Source: Actinomycetes bacterium
GTDB lineage: Bacteria > Actinomycetota > Acidimicrobiia > Acidimicrobiales > Acidimicrobiaceae
Assembly: GCA_021819725.1 (NCBI GenBank)
Contig: JAKAQR010000056.1
Span: 1 to 14,277, forward strand
Length of the DNA stretch: 14,277 nucleotides
Direction: 5' to 3'
Part shown: in pieces, positions 6,745-14,151 of the stretch
Numbering within the stretch: the stretch's first letter is position 1
Layout: the number at the start of each line of letters is the position of its first letter
Program-made: the position numbers and the translations under genes
Notes under the pieces: model-generated
Seen by the model: the letters and a program-made list of their open reading frames with translations, nothing else
Database searches by the model: none
Told to the model about the DNA's origin: nothing

Positions 6745-9321
6745 ATGCCAAAACCGCTGGTCATTGTTGAATCCCCCACCAAGGCACGGACGATTGCACG
6801 CTTCCTAGGCGATAACTACGTAGTCGAATCTTCGGTCGGCCACATCCGTGACCTGCCCCGATCAGCAAAGGACATCCCCGCCTCGGCCAAGTCAGAGCCA
6901 TGGTCCCGCCTTGGAGTCAATGTTGATGACAACTTTGCACCGCTCTACATTATCCCAAACGAGAAGAAGGAGCAGGTCAAGAAGCTCAAGACGTTGCTCA
7001 AGGATGCGAATGAGCTCTACCTCGCTACCGACGAAGATCGCGAAGGCGAATCGATAGCCTGGCATTTGCTCGAGGTCCTCAAACCGTCGATCCCCATCCA
7101 TCGCATGGTGTTCCATGAGATCACCGATGGGGCCATCGCTCAGGCGCTCGCGTCCCCTCGAGAACTCGATCAGCATCTTGTGAATGCACAGGAGGCACGT
7201 CGCATTCTCGATCGTCTCTACGGTTATGAGGTTTCGCCTGTGCTCTGGAAGAAGGTGATGCCAAGGCTGTCAGCTGGTCGAGTCCAGTCACCAGCGGCGC
7301 GCCTCTTGGTGGAGCGCGAGCGTGAACGCATGCAGTTCCGTTCGTCCAGCTACGCCGATCTCGAGGCGACGCTGGCCGCGAGCGACGAGGATCGTGAATT
7401 TCGCGCACGTTTGACCCATCTCGACGGTCGTCGCGTTGCGCAGGGTAGAGATTTTCTTCCGACCGGCGGCCTGACACCCGGTGCCGACGAGCAGGGGGTG
7501 GTCGCACTCAGTCATGGGGAGGCTACCTTGTTGGCCGCTGCACTTGATGGATCTGTCTTTCGCGTGGCGCGGGTCGAGCAGAAGCCGTACCGACGCTCCC
7601 CGAGCGCCCCGTTCATGACCTCGACGCTCCAGCAGGAGGCCGGCCGCCGTCTTCGGTTTTCGTCGTCGCGCACCATGAGCGTTGCCCAGCGACTCTACGA
7701 GCGTGGTTTCATCACCTATATGAGGACCGATTCCGTCATTCTCTCGGGTGAAGCGCTGGCAGAGTCGCGGAGAATCATCGCGGCGCGCTTCGGCGATAAC
7801 GAAGTGCCCCCGAGCCCACGGGTGTTCCGTTCGAAGATCAAGAATGCACAAGAGGCACATGAGGCGATTCGCCCCGCCGGTGACCGGTGGAGAGCGCCCG
7901 ATGAGCTCGACGGACAGTTGAGTGGTGACGAGCTCCGACTGTATGAGCTGATCTGGCGGCGCACGCTCGCCTCCCAGATGAAAGATGCCGTTGGCGTAGT
8001 GGTGTCGGTCACGATCGAAGCTGGACTGATGAGTGCGGTACTCGAGCTCTCCGCCGGTGATCGCGTGACCTTTGCATCCTCTGGTCGAGTGATTACCTCA
8101 CCGGGATTCTTTCGCATTTATCAAGAAAACCCAGATGAAAACGAAGACACTCAGGATCTACCTCAGGTGGAGGCGGGCCAGGAGCTCATCGAACGCGGTA
8201 TCGAAGTCGTCGATCATGTCACCAACCCACCAGCGCGCTACACGGAGGCTACGCTCGTCAAGGCGTTAGAGGAACGTGGAATCGGGCGGCCATCGACCTA
8301 TGCCAGCATCATCTCAACGTTGCTGGATCGTGGCTATGCATGGAAGAAGGGACAGGCCCTTGTTCCATCCTTCGTCGCCTTTGCCGTGGTACAGCTCATG
8401 GAACGCTACTTTGCTCACCTGGTGAACTACGACTTTACAGCCCAACTGGAGGATGATTTAGATGACATCGCCTCCGGCGAGCGCGAGGCGGTGCCCTATC
8501 TCCGGCAGTTCTATTTTGGCGTCGAGGGCGGTGGACTCAAAGACGAGGTTCTGACCCAGCTTGGCGAGATCGACGCGCGCATGGTGAACACGGTGCCGAT
8601 CGGGACGACCGACGATGGCCGAGAGATCGTCGTGCGTGTTGGCCGGTATGGTCCCTACATCCAGCTCGATGACAGAACGGCCAGCGTGCCAGACACACTG
8701 ACACCGGACGAGCTCACCGTCGAGGGTGCACTGGCGTTGTTGTCCGCCTCCGAGGTCAAGGAGCGACACCTTGGCGATCTCGATGGTGTTCCCGTGCTCG
8801 CCCGGCTGGGGCGTTACGGCGGCTATGTGCAACTTGGTGAGGGTGATGGCAAGGAGCTCAAGCGTGCCTCGCTGTTTCCCACGATGAGCGTGGAGTCCGT
8901 CACGCTTGAGGAGGCGAAGGCGTTGCTGTCGCTCCCGCGCCTTGTTGGAGTCGACCCCGAGACCAACCAAGAAATTTTCGCCCAGAACGGTCGTTTTGGT
9001 CCGTATATTACCCGGGGTCGCGAGTCGAGATCCTTGGAGAAGCCCGAGGAGATCTTTACGATCGGCCTCGCGGAGGCGTTAGAGAAGTTTAAGGAGCCAA
9101 AGCGTCGCGGAGCACGCAGGGCGAGTTCGGTAGAACTCGGCATTGACCCAGAAGGCGACACCAAGGTAGTGCTGCGTTCGGGCCGGTTCGGCCCGTATGT
9201 GACCGATGGAAAGGTGAACGCCTCGGTTCCACGGGGTATGGATCCGACGGAGGTCACACTCGAACAGGCACTCGACCTTCTGAATGAACGCAGGGCTAAA
9301 CTCAACAACGATCGTGGCTAG
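6745..9321 (+). CDS. topA: DNA topoisomerase I (type IA), actinobacterial form without zinc fingers
   Basis: An 858-residue enzyme that relaxes negative supercoils behind polymerases through a transient 5'-phosphotyrosine bond. The N-terminal Toprim domain has E9 (I-V-E-S-P-T-K) and the metal triad D96-E-D98-R-E100. The catalytic Tyr325 sits in F-I-T-Y-M-R-T-D-S. The G-I-G-R-P-S-T-Y motif lies further on. After the core, four tandem C-terminal repeats of about 75-90 residues each begin with G-R-Y/F-G-P/G-Y, ending near 845. I find no cysteine anywhere in the protein, so the E. coli-type zinc ribbons are absent, as expected in actinobacteria. ATG 6745 has a weak purine-rich site (GAGAG) about 8 nt upstream. 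It may be co-transcribed with the permease. Its end overlaps tmk. Confidence 0.97.
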   Translation: MPKPLVIVESPTKARTIARFLGDNYVVESSVGHIRDLPRSAKDIPASAKSEPWSRLGVNVDDNFAPLYIIPNEKKEQVKKLKTLLKDANELYLATDEDREGESIAWHLLEVLKPSIPIHRMVFHEITDGAIAQALASPRELDQHLVNAQEARRILDRLYGYEVSPVLWKKVMPRLSAGRVQSPAARLLVERERERMQFRSSSYADLEATLAASDEDREFRARLTHLDGRRVAQGRDFLPTGGLTPGADEQGVVALSHGEATLLAAALDGSVFRVARVEQKPYRRSPSAPFMTSTLQQEAGRRLRFSSSRTMSVAQRLYERGFITYMRTDSVILSGEALAESRRIIAARFGDNEVPPSPRVFRSKIKNAQEAHEAIRPAGDRWRAPDELDGQLSGDELRLYELIWRRTLASQMKDAVGVVVSVTIEAGLMSAVLELSAGDRVTFASSGRVITSPGFFRIYQENPDENEDTQDLPQVEAGQELIERGIEVVDHVTNPPARYTEATLVKALEERGIGRPSTYASIISTLLDRGYAWKKGQALVPSFVAFAVVQLMERYFAHLVNYDFTAQLEDDLDDIASGEREAVPYLRQFYFGVEGGGLKDEVLTQLGEIDARMVNTVPIGTTDDGREIVVRVGRYGPYIQLDDRTASVPDTLTPDELTVEGALALLSASEVKERHLGDLDGVPVLARLGRYGGYVQLGEGDGKELKRASLFPTMSVESVTLEEAKALLSLPRLVGVDPETNQEIFAQNGRFGPYITRGRESRSLEKPEEIFTIGLAEALEKFKEPKRRGARRASSVELGIDPEGDTKVVLRSGRFGPYVTDGKVNASVPRGMDPTEVTLEQALDLLNERRAKLNNDRG

Positions 9322-9916
9322 TTCAGGTGTTCGTGGTTCGCTCGTCGTGATCGAGGGACCCGATCGGGTCGGAAAGTCGACGCAGGTTGCCCGGCTCGCT
9401 AGGCGGCTCGAGGAAGAGGGACGGGCAGTCAAGGTATCGCGAGAGCCTGGAGGAGATCAGGTAGGGGAGGCGTTGCGGACCGTTATCCTCGAGACGCAAC
9501 TTGACCCGTGGACCGAGTTGCTACTTTTCCTGGCAGGGAGGGCTCGCCACCTTGCGGAGGTCGTCGAGCCCGCATTGCGCGGCGGTGAGCTCGTATTGCT
9601 CGATCGGTATACCCCATCGACGCTGGTCTATCAAGGGGCGATGCTTGGTGATGTCGTGGTCGGCGAACTGACCAGCCTTCCGGTGTTTCTGGTGCCAAAC
9701 GTTACCGTTATCCTTGACTGCGTGAACCCGCTAGCGGCCTTTGATGATGCCGATCGATTCGAACGACGAGGACTGCGTGCCTGGGAGGAGCGCCGCTCTC
9801 GTTACCTGTCCTTTGCACGCCAGTTCGGCTGGATAGTCGTCTCGGGTGACGGACCCGAGCAGGCAGTTACCGATCGACTTCTTGCGGTATTGTCATCTCG
9901 TGGGATGCTTGGATGA
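9314..9916 (+). CDS. tmk: Thymidylate kinase (dTMP kinase) with an arginine in the P-loop
   Basis: Phosphorylates dTMP to dTDP with ATP, in dTTP synthesis. With GTG 9314 as start (200 residues) it begins a few residues before the P-loop E14-G-P-D-R18-V-G-K-S-T23. An ATG at 9284 would add ten residues and overlap topA more; neither has a clear ribosome site. R43-E-P-G-G and the D97-R-Y motif are typical of Tmk. The LID region (P139 to D147-R148-F-E) is about six residues shorter than in E. coli Tmk and lacks its arginine cluster. P-loop arginine plus a LID without catalytic arginines is the layout known for type I (eukaryotic) enzymes, though R-E-P-G-G is bacterial. It overlaps topA by 8 bp and holB by ATGA. 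Confidence 0.92.
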   Translation: MASSGVRGSLVVIEGPDRVGKSTQVARLARRLEEEGRAVKVSREPGGDQVGEALRTVILETQLDPWTELLLFLAGRARHLAEVVEPALRGGELVLLDRYTPSTLVYQGAMLGDVVVGELTSLPVFLVPNVTVILDCVNPLAAFDDADRFERRGLRAWEERRSRYLSFARQFGWIVVSGDGPEQAVTDRLLAVLSSRGMLG

Positions 9917-10791
9917 AGACGCTCTCAGCACTGGCTTCATACCGTCGGGCAAGCGTTGATCGAATCCGTCAGGCACTTGACGCTGACTCATCGAGTTATC
10001 TGATCAAGGGCCCTCGAGGTTGTGGGGCCGACGAGCTCCTGGGAGCGATGGCGCTGGCATTGGTAGGTGCCTGTGGGGGATGCGGAGTCTGCTCGTCGTG
10101 TGTGGCGGTTGCCGATGGAGAACATCCGGATGTGCTCTTCGCCCAAGGCGAGCGAGGTAAACTAGTCCCGGTCGAGGAGCTGCGCCGACTCGTTCGGTTT
10201 GCCAGCCTTGCGCCAACACAGGCTGCCCATCGGGTTGTCATCATTCCTGATATCGATACGTTGCGGCTATCGTTCCCCGTCATCCTTAAGGCACTCGAGG
10301 AGCCTCCCACCGCGACGAGATGGCTGCTATCTGCGGCACTGATTGGAGCTGAACTCGCGCCGGTGGCCTCGCGTTGTTTTGTCATTGAGATTGAGGCGCC
10401 CAGTATGGCCGAGATTGAAGGTCGTTTTGACGAGGTACAGCTCGAGCCGACTGAGCAGCTCGTTCGGTGGACACGACGACGGCTCGACAGAGTCGCATTG
10501 TTTGCTCGGCTCACCGATGCTGAGCGGTATCTGTCCGGGTTTGCCAACCTTCCGGATCTGGTACGTGAGGATGCACGCTGGTCGCTCGAGTTGGTGTACC
10601 GGCTTACTCCGCGCGATCTGGCGACTACGGCCGAGGCTGAGGAGGTGCTGCAGTGCGGACTGGAGATTTTGATTGCCGCGCATCCCGAGAACGCGGATTG
10701 GCTCCGTCGAGCAAGCCGGGCGTCCTTGTCGCTGGCACGACATCTTCCCATCCAGCTCGTCTTGGCTGAGCTGATTCTGCGCGAGGGATAG
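9913..10791 (+). CDS. holB: DNA polymerase III delta-prime subunit (clamp loader)
   Basis: A 292-residue AAA+ protein, the stator subunit of the clamp-loader complex that places the beta sliding clamp on primed DNA. The Walker A region G33-P-R-G-C-G-A-D-E lacks the Lys-Ser/Thr pair, as expected for delta-prime, which does not hydrolyse ATP. Four cysteines (C54, C57, C60, C63) form the zinc module shared with DnaX. K-A-L-E-E-P-P and the S153-R154-C155 motif, whose arginine acts on ATP in the neighbouring subunit, are present. It is slightly shorter than the 334-residue E. coli protein. The ATG overlaps the tmk stop by 4 nt (ATGA), so translation is coupled. The block topA-tmk-holB serves replication. 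Confidence 0.93.
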   Translation: MKTLSALASYRRASVDRIRQALDADSSSYLIKGPRGCGADELLGAMALALVGACGGCGVCSSCVAVADGEHPDVLFAQGERGKLVPVEELRRLVRFASLAPTQAAHRVVIIPDIDTLRLSFPVILKALEEPPTATRWLLSAALIGAELAPVASRCFVIEIEAPSMAEIEGRFDEVQLEPTEQLVRWTRRRLDRVALFARLTDAERYLSGFANLPDLVREDARWSLELVYRLTPRDLATTAEAEEVLQCGLEILIAAHPENADWLRRASRASLSLARHLPIQLVLAELILREG

Positions 10792-10817
10792 CTAAGCTAC
10801 TCCAAGACCAGTGTTAG

Positions 10818-10890
10818 GCCCGGGTAGCTCAGCCGGTAGAGCAGCTCACTCGTAATGAGCAGGTCAGGGGTTCGAATCCCCTCTCGGGCT
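10818..10890 (+). tRNA. tRNA-Thr, anticodon CGT
   Basis: A full cloverleaf of 73 nt. The acceptor stem pairs GCCCGGG with CTCGGGC (one G-U) and the discriminator is T. The D arm is GCTC/GAGC. The anticodon stem GCTCA/TGAGC encloses loop CTCGTAA, giving anticodon CGT, which reads threonine codon ACG. The T arm AGGGG/CCCCT has loop TTCGAAT. The 3' CCA is not encoded. The gene begins 26 bp after holB. Confidence 0.97.
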
Positions 10891-11010
10891 CTGTGAACCA
10901 GTCGGTGCCCTATGGTTCGACCGGTGCGCCGGGGTTCAAGCGGCATCGCGAGTTTCCGAATCATCGGAGGTGGCTGAGTGGATGTAGCGGAATGACCTGG
11001 CATTTGTCGA
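10891..11010. promoter_or_regulatory. Leader between tRNA-Thr and the ECF sigma factor gene
   Basis: A 120-bp non-coding stretch. GGAAT occurs at 10989-10993, but no GTT follows at the spacing needed for a sigma-R autoregulatory promoter. GGAGG (10966-10970) lies 11 nt before an ATG-TAG start-stop pair at 10982. A 14-codon ORF from ATG 10992 ends at 11036, across the sigma factor start in another frame. GAACC/GGTTC and CCGG-N4-CCGG inverted repeats lie after the tRNA without a T-tract. None is confirmed. Confidence 0.35.
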
Positions 11011-11613
11011 ATGATGGGACAGTGTGTGGCGGATAAAGAGAACTTTTCTGCGGATGCAATGCAGTACACGGAGAACCTCTATTCTGCGGCGTTGAGGATG
11101 ACCCACAATGCCGCCGATGCAGAGGATCTGGTCCAGGAGACCTTTCTCAAGGCGTATCGAGCCTATGAGTCCTTTCAGGAGGGGACCAATTTGAAGGCTT
11201 GGCTCTACCGAATCCTCACCAATACCTATATCAATATCTACCGCGCGAAGAAGCGACGCCCGGACGAGAGCAACCTCGAGGACGTCGAGGATCTGTACCT
11301 CTACCGACGTCTTGGTGGACTCGAGGCGGTTCAGGCGGGTCGCAGCGCTGAAGAGGAGGTGCTTGATAGGATTACCGACACTGATGTCAAGGAGGCTATT
11401 GATTCGCTTCCGGATCAGTTCCGTCTGGCCGTCGTCCTCTCCGACATCGAGGGATTCTCGTACAAGGAGATCGCCGAGATCATGGATGTACCGCTCGGAA
11501 CAGTGATGAGTCGACTCCATCGGGGAAGAAGAGCGATGCAAAGGGCGTTATTGGAGTCAGAGCTTCGAAAAGCCGCCGTTGGCGGTCGCAGCGAAGAGGG
11601 CAACCTGTCGTAA
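11011..11613 (+). CDS. sigR: ECF RNA polymerase sigma factor, SigR/SigH group (thiol-oxidative stress)
   Basis: A 200-residue group-4 sigma factor. Region 2 (about 19-85) holds [17 protein letters not shown] and the block [16 protein letters not shown]. Region 4 (about 129-185) holds [14 protein letters not shown] and [14 protein letters not shown]. These match, block by block, the Streptomyces SigR and Mycobacterium SigH group, which drives thioredoxin and thiol-repair genes from GGAAT-N18-GTT promoters. The frame is closed just upstream (TGA at 10993), so the start is ATG 11011 or 11014, or GTG 11026; none has a good ribosome site. The anti-sigma gene follows after 14 bp, as in sigR-rsrA. 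Confidence 0.93.
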   Translation: MMGQCVADKENFSADAMQYTENLYSAALRMTHNAADAEDLVQETFLKAYRAYESFQEGTNLKAWLYRILTNTYINIYRAKKRRPDESNLEDVEDLYLYRRLGGLEAVQAGRSAEEEVLDRITDTDVKEAIDSLPDQFRLAVVLSDIEGFSYKEIAEIMDVPLGTVMSRLHRGRRAMQRALLESELRKAAVGGRSEEGNLS

Positions 11614-11627
11614 GGATCGTCGAGAAT

Positions 11628-11918
11628 ATGGATGCGTTGAGAACGAGCGAGCGCGAGTTTGAGTCTGAGGAGTGCCGCAAGGTCATCACCCAGCTGTATG
11701 AGTTTCTCGATAGCGAGCTGACGGACGAGCGACGTGAACGGGTCCGACAACATCTTGATCACTGTGGGTCGTGCCTGGAGGCTTTTGAGTTTGAGGCTGA
11801 GTTAAGGGCCGTCATCGTGTCTCGCGCCAAGGAGCAGGTCCCTGAGAGTCTGATGCACAAGCTGGCGATGCTGATCGAGGAGGAGGAGCGGCTCGTACCG
11901 AAGCAGGGCTCGGAATAG
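11628..11918 (+). CDS. rsrA: Zinc-binding anti-sigma factor, RsrA/RshA family
   Basis: A 96-residue cytoplasmic ZAS-domain protein that should hold the adjacent sigma factor inactive until oxidised. The four zinc ligands of RsrA are present: C16 in E-E-C-R-K-V, and H42-x3-C46-x2-C49 in the helix hairpin. C16 and C49 correspond to the pair that forms the redox-triggering disulfide in Streptomyces RsrA. L-Y-E-F-L-D-S-E-L is also typical. The protein is within the usual family size (about 90-105). A weak AAGGA lies 11 nt before the ATG, right at the sigma factor stop. Its last codons contain the -35 element of the promoter at 11912-11937. Confidence 0.9.
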   Translation: MDALRTSEREFESEECRKVITQLYEFLDSELTDERRERVRQHLDHCGSCLEAFEFEAELRAVIVSRAKEQVPESLMHKLAMLIEEEERLVPKQGSE

Positions 11919-11937
11919 TTCTAATATTTGGTCAGTT
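11912..11937 (+). promoter_or_regulatory. Sigma-R/SigH-type promoter upstream of the small zinc protein
   Basis: GGAAT (11912-11916) and GTT (11935-11937) are separated by exactly 18 nt, a perfect match to the consensus of the sigma factor encoded just upstream. It is on the same strand and 10 bp before the next ATG, and the -35 overlaps the rsrA stop codon. The predicted start site (about 11943-11946) would give an almost leaderless mRNA if ATG 11947 is used. Confidence 0.6.
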
Positions 11938-11946
11938 GTAAGTTGC

Positions 11947-12147
11947 ATGCCGCATGGAGAGGATGAAATTGTCAGCGCCGGGGATTCGTCCGGGACAGGC
12001 CGGGCAGTGCGCACCTTCGACAAGGGTCGGATCTGTCAGGAGCCTGGTTGTGGTACGGCGCTGTCAATCTACAACAAAGGCAGATACTGTTACTTGCACG
12101 AGCCATTGGTCGTCCCACGCACGCGAGGGCGCAAGAAAATAGCCTAA
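11947..12147 (+). CDS. Small zinc-finger-like protein
   Basis: A 66-residue basic protein with a likely zinc site C30-x4-C35-x12-C48-x2-H51 (R-I-C-Q-E-P-G-C ... L-S-I-Y-N-K-G-R-Y-C-Y-L-H-E-P) and an arginine/lysine-rich tail. Similar short Cys/His proteins exist in actinobacteria, but I know of no assigned function. The first 22 residues look unstructured. The start is uncertain. ATG 11947 lies just after a predicted sigma-R promoter and has no ribosome site. GGAGAGG at 11956-11962 precedes an ATT codon (11968) by 5 nt. GTG 12007 is another in-frame option. Placement between the sigma-R pair and a metallohydrolase suggests a role in redox or metal stress; that is inference. Confidence 0.75.
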   Translation: MPHGEDEIVSAGDSSGTGRAVRTFDKGRICQEPGCGTALSIYNKGRYCYLHEPLVVPRTRGRKKIA

Positions 12148-12168
12148 GCTACGGTGGGGAGGTGTCTT

Positions 12169-13176
12169 ATGGCTACCATTGTTGCCCGCCAATTGGCTAT
12201 TTCGACTGCCAAGCTCTTGCTTCGAGGAGCGTCCGGGACGTCGAGGCGCGACTATAGCACGATCGCCAGTGCAGCGGCGGAGGTAGTCGCAGGACTCACC
12301 GGCCTCGAACTGGACATCGCATCCGTAACGATCGAGGGAGTCAACCGTCAAGAATGGGCGGAGTACAACATCGATTCTTACACGACGCTGCTGGATCACC
12401 TTGCCCCTTCGGGCCGTCCGACCTCCGTCGGGGTAGCAGAGCTCAATGCGGTGGCGCTCGGTGTGTTGCTTGGTACGTTTGCCAGCAAGGTGTTAGGTCA
12501 ATACGAACCGGCTTTTGTCAGCGCACAACCGAGGGTATGGATGGTCGATGAAAATATCGATAACTTCGCTGAACAGGCAGATCTAAATGCTAACGAGGTA
12601 GCGCTATGGGTTTTGGTTCATGAACTGACCCATCGAGCACAGTTCTATGGGGTACCCTGGTTTCGATCACGGATAGTTGAATTGATGACGCAGCTCTTTG
12701 CCGCCTCGACGATGTCGCCTATCGATCTCGTCGGGGAGGTGTTCGCGCGTCTGCGTGGCCTGGGTGCCGGACAGTCGCTTGATATCTCTACCTTGCTCCT
12801 GCCCGAGCGGTTGCGGGCAGTGGCTCAGGAGGCGACCTCCATGATGACCGTGGCTGAGGGCCATGCTGAGTGGGTGATGCGCCAAGTTCCCAAGGAGCTT
12901 ATTCCTCATCGCGATGCGTTCGAGACCGCTATCGATGCGCGGAGACAGACCGGTGGTATCGCCAAAGTCATCGCACAGGTCTCAGGGCTCACCGCAAAAC
13001 GCAGCCAGTACTCTCGTGGGCTCCACTTCTTTGAGGTGCTTGCCGAGGTCGACGCAGAGGCACCGCGGCGCGTCTTTGCCGAGCCTCGTGGGCTACCGAC
13101 AGCGGATGAGCTCGCCGAGCCGAAGCGTTGGCTCATGCGCATGGGTTTTACTCCTGTTCAAGCTCTTCGCGCGTAG
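12169..13176 (+). CDS. DUF2342 zinc-dependent metalloprotease-like protein (F420-associated family)
   Basis: A 335-residue protein of the actinobacterial DUF2342 group. The zincin motif H151-E152-L-T-H155 lies in V-L-V-H-E-L-T-H-R-A-Q-F, and a downstream A-E230-G-H232-A-E234-W segment can supply the third ligand. The family is annotated as associated with coenzyme F420 by co-occurrence across genomes, but neither substrate nor reaction is known. ATG 12169 is chosen because GGGGAGG (12156-12162) precedes it by 6 nt; an in-frame GTG at 12154 lies upstream of that site. I see no signal peptide, so it is probably cytoplasmic. It starts 21 bp after the small zinc protein and touches tilS with no gap, the usual actinobacterial arrangement. 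Confidence 0.87.
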   Translation: MATIVARQLAISTAKLLLRGASGTSRRDYSTIASAAAEVVAGLTGLELDIASVTIEGVNRQEWAEYNIDSYTTLLDHLAPSGRPTSVGVAELNAVALGVLLGTFASKVLGQYEPAFVSAQPRVWMVDENIDNFAEQADLNANEVALWVLVHELTHRAQFYGVPWFRSRIVELMTQLFAASTMSPIDLVGEVFARLRGLGAGQSLDISTLLLPERLRAVAQEATSMMTVAEGHAEWVMRQVPKELIPHRDAFETAIDARRQTGGIAKVIAQVSGLTAKRSQYSRGLHFFEVLAEVDAEAPRRVFAEPRGLPTADELAEPKRWLMRMGFTPVQALRA

Positions 13177-14151
13177 GTGTTCGCATCGTTGGTATCCTCG
13201 GGTCGATTGCCGTCGCGCCTTGGGCAACGCAGGGAGGGAATTGAACGTGCGCTGAGCGAGCGAGGCATCGCGCTCGAGAGCCTGCTAGCTCGGTCGAATC
13301 TCGACGAGTGGGGTTCTGAACCCATCCGGATCGGAGTCTCCGGAGGGCCAGACTCAATGGGCTTGGCGGTATTGGCGTGGGCGCATGGACAGCAAGTCCT
13401 CGCCGTGCACATCGACCATGGCATTCGCCCTGGTTCTCATAAAGAGGGTGCTGTAATCGCTGATGCTCTCGCCCCCTTTGGGATCGGACTGCTCGAGTAC
13501 CGTGTCGCCGTCGAGCACGGGGGCAACCTTGAGGACCGTGCCCGTCAGGCGAGGCTAGCTCGCCTTCGTGGCGCGGCGACGGCGCACACGATGGATGATC
13601 AGGCCGAGACGGTACTCGCCAATCTCTTGCGCGGTGCCGGACTGATCGGAGTTGGTGCGATGCAACCGGGAGCACGTCATCCGACTCTTGGACTCCGTCG
13701 AGCAGAGTTGCGGGCGGTCTGCGAGGCCGCCGGCGTAGCGGTACTTGACGATCCGAGCAACACCGACTCGCGATTTGTCCGCAATCGCGTGAGAGCCGAG
13801 CTGATCCCGTTGGCGTCCACAATCCTTCAGCGAGATATCGTTCCGATTCTTGCGCGCACGGCGACTCAATCGCAGGAGTACGTCGTCGCACTTGACCTTA
13901 TCCTCGGTCAGCTCGCCAACGATCCCGCAGAGCTGCCCGCTGTGCTGGCCCGGCATCGACTCAATGCGCAGATCGTTGCTGGACTTGGACTGCGACTCAC
14001 GAGTGCACAGCTCGAGCACGTGCGTGAGGTGGCGGTCGGTGCCCGTCGCGGTCATCAGATCGTTCACGCGATCGAGGTGCGCCGACGACATGACAAGCTT
14101 GTTTTTCTCGACCGAGATGGAGCGGTTCTGCTCACACTGGACCTCGCTTAA
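13177..14151 (+). CDS. tilS: tRNA(Ile)-lysidine synthase
   Basis: Attaches lysine to the wobble cytidine of the CAU-anticodon tRNA-Ile using ATP, which changes both its codon reading (AUA) and its charging. The N-type ATP-pyrophosphatase loop S55-G-G-P-D-S60 is clear. V-H-I-D-H-G (77-82), A-H-T-M-D-D-Q-A-E-T (136-145) and D-P-S-N-T-D-S-x-F-x-R-N-R-V-R-x-E-L-I-P follow in family order. At 324 residues it has the short actinobacterial form, without the long C-terminal tRNA-binding extension of E. coli TilS (432 residues). The GTG start directly abuts the DUF2342 stop with no ribosome site, so translation is probably coupled. TTG 13189 and 13207 are weaker in-frame options. Confidence 0.92.
   Translation: MFASLVSSGRLPSRLGQRREGIERALSERGIALESLLARSNLDEWGSEPIRIGVSGGPDSMGLAVLAWAHGQQVLAVHIDHGIRPGSHKEGAVIADALAPFGIGLLEYRVAVEHGGNLEDRARQARLARLRGAATAHTMDDQAETVLANLLRGAGLIGVGAMQPGARHPTLGLRRAELRAVCEAAGVAVLDDPSNTDSRFVRNRVRAELIPLASTILQRDIVPILARTATQSQEYVVALDLILGQLANDPAELPAVLARHRLNAQIVAGLGLRLTSAQLEHVREVAVGARRGHQIVHAIEVRRRHDKLVFLDRDGAVLLTLDLA

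Noticed and set aside
9284..9313. ATG 9284 as the tmk start
   Set aside because: It overlaps topA by 38 bp without a ribosome site; GTG 9314 gives the usual short lead to the P-loop. Not excluded.
10021..10045. Broken Walker A in holB as a sign of a damaged gene
   Set aside because: Loss of the Lys-Ser/Thr pair is normal for delta-prime; the zinc module and S-R-C motif are intact.
9996..10751. Long minus-strand ORF of 251 codons
   Set aside because: Shadow of holB: low-complexity Ser/Arg/Thr composition and no motif, while holB has clear family signatures.
10989..11014. Autoregulatory sigma-R promoter before the sigma factor gene
   Set aside because: GGAAT is present, but no GTT follows at 16-20 nt.
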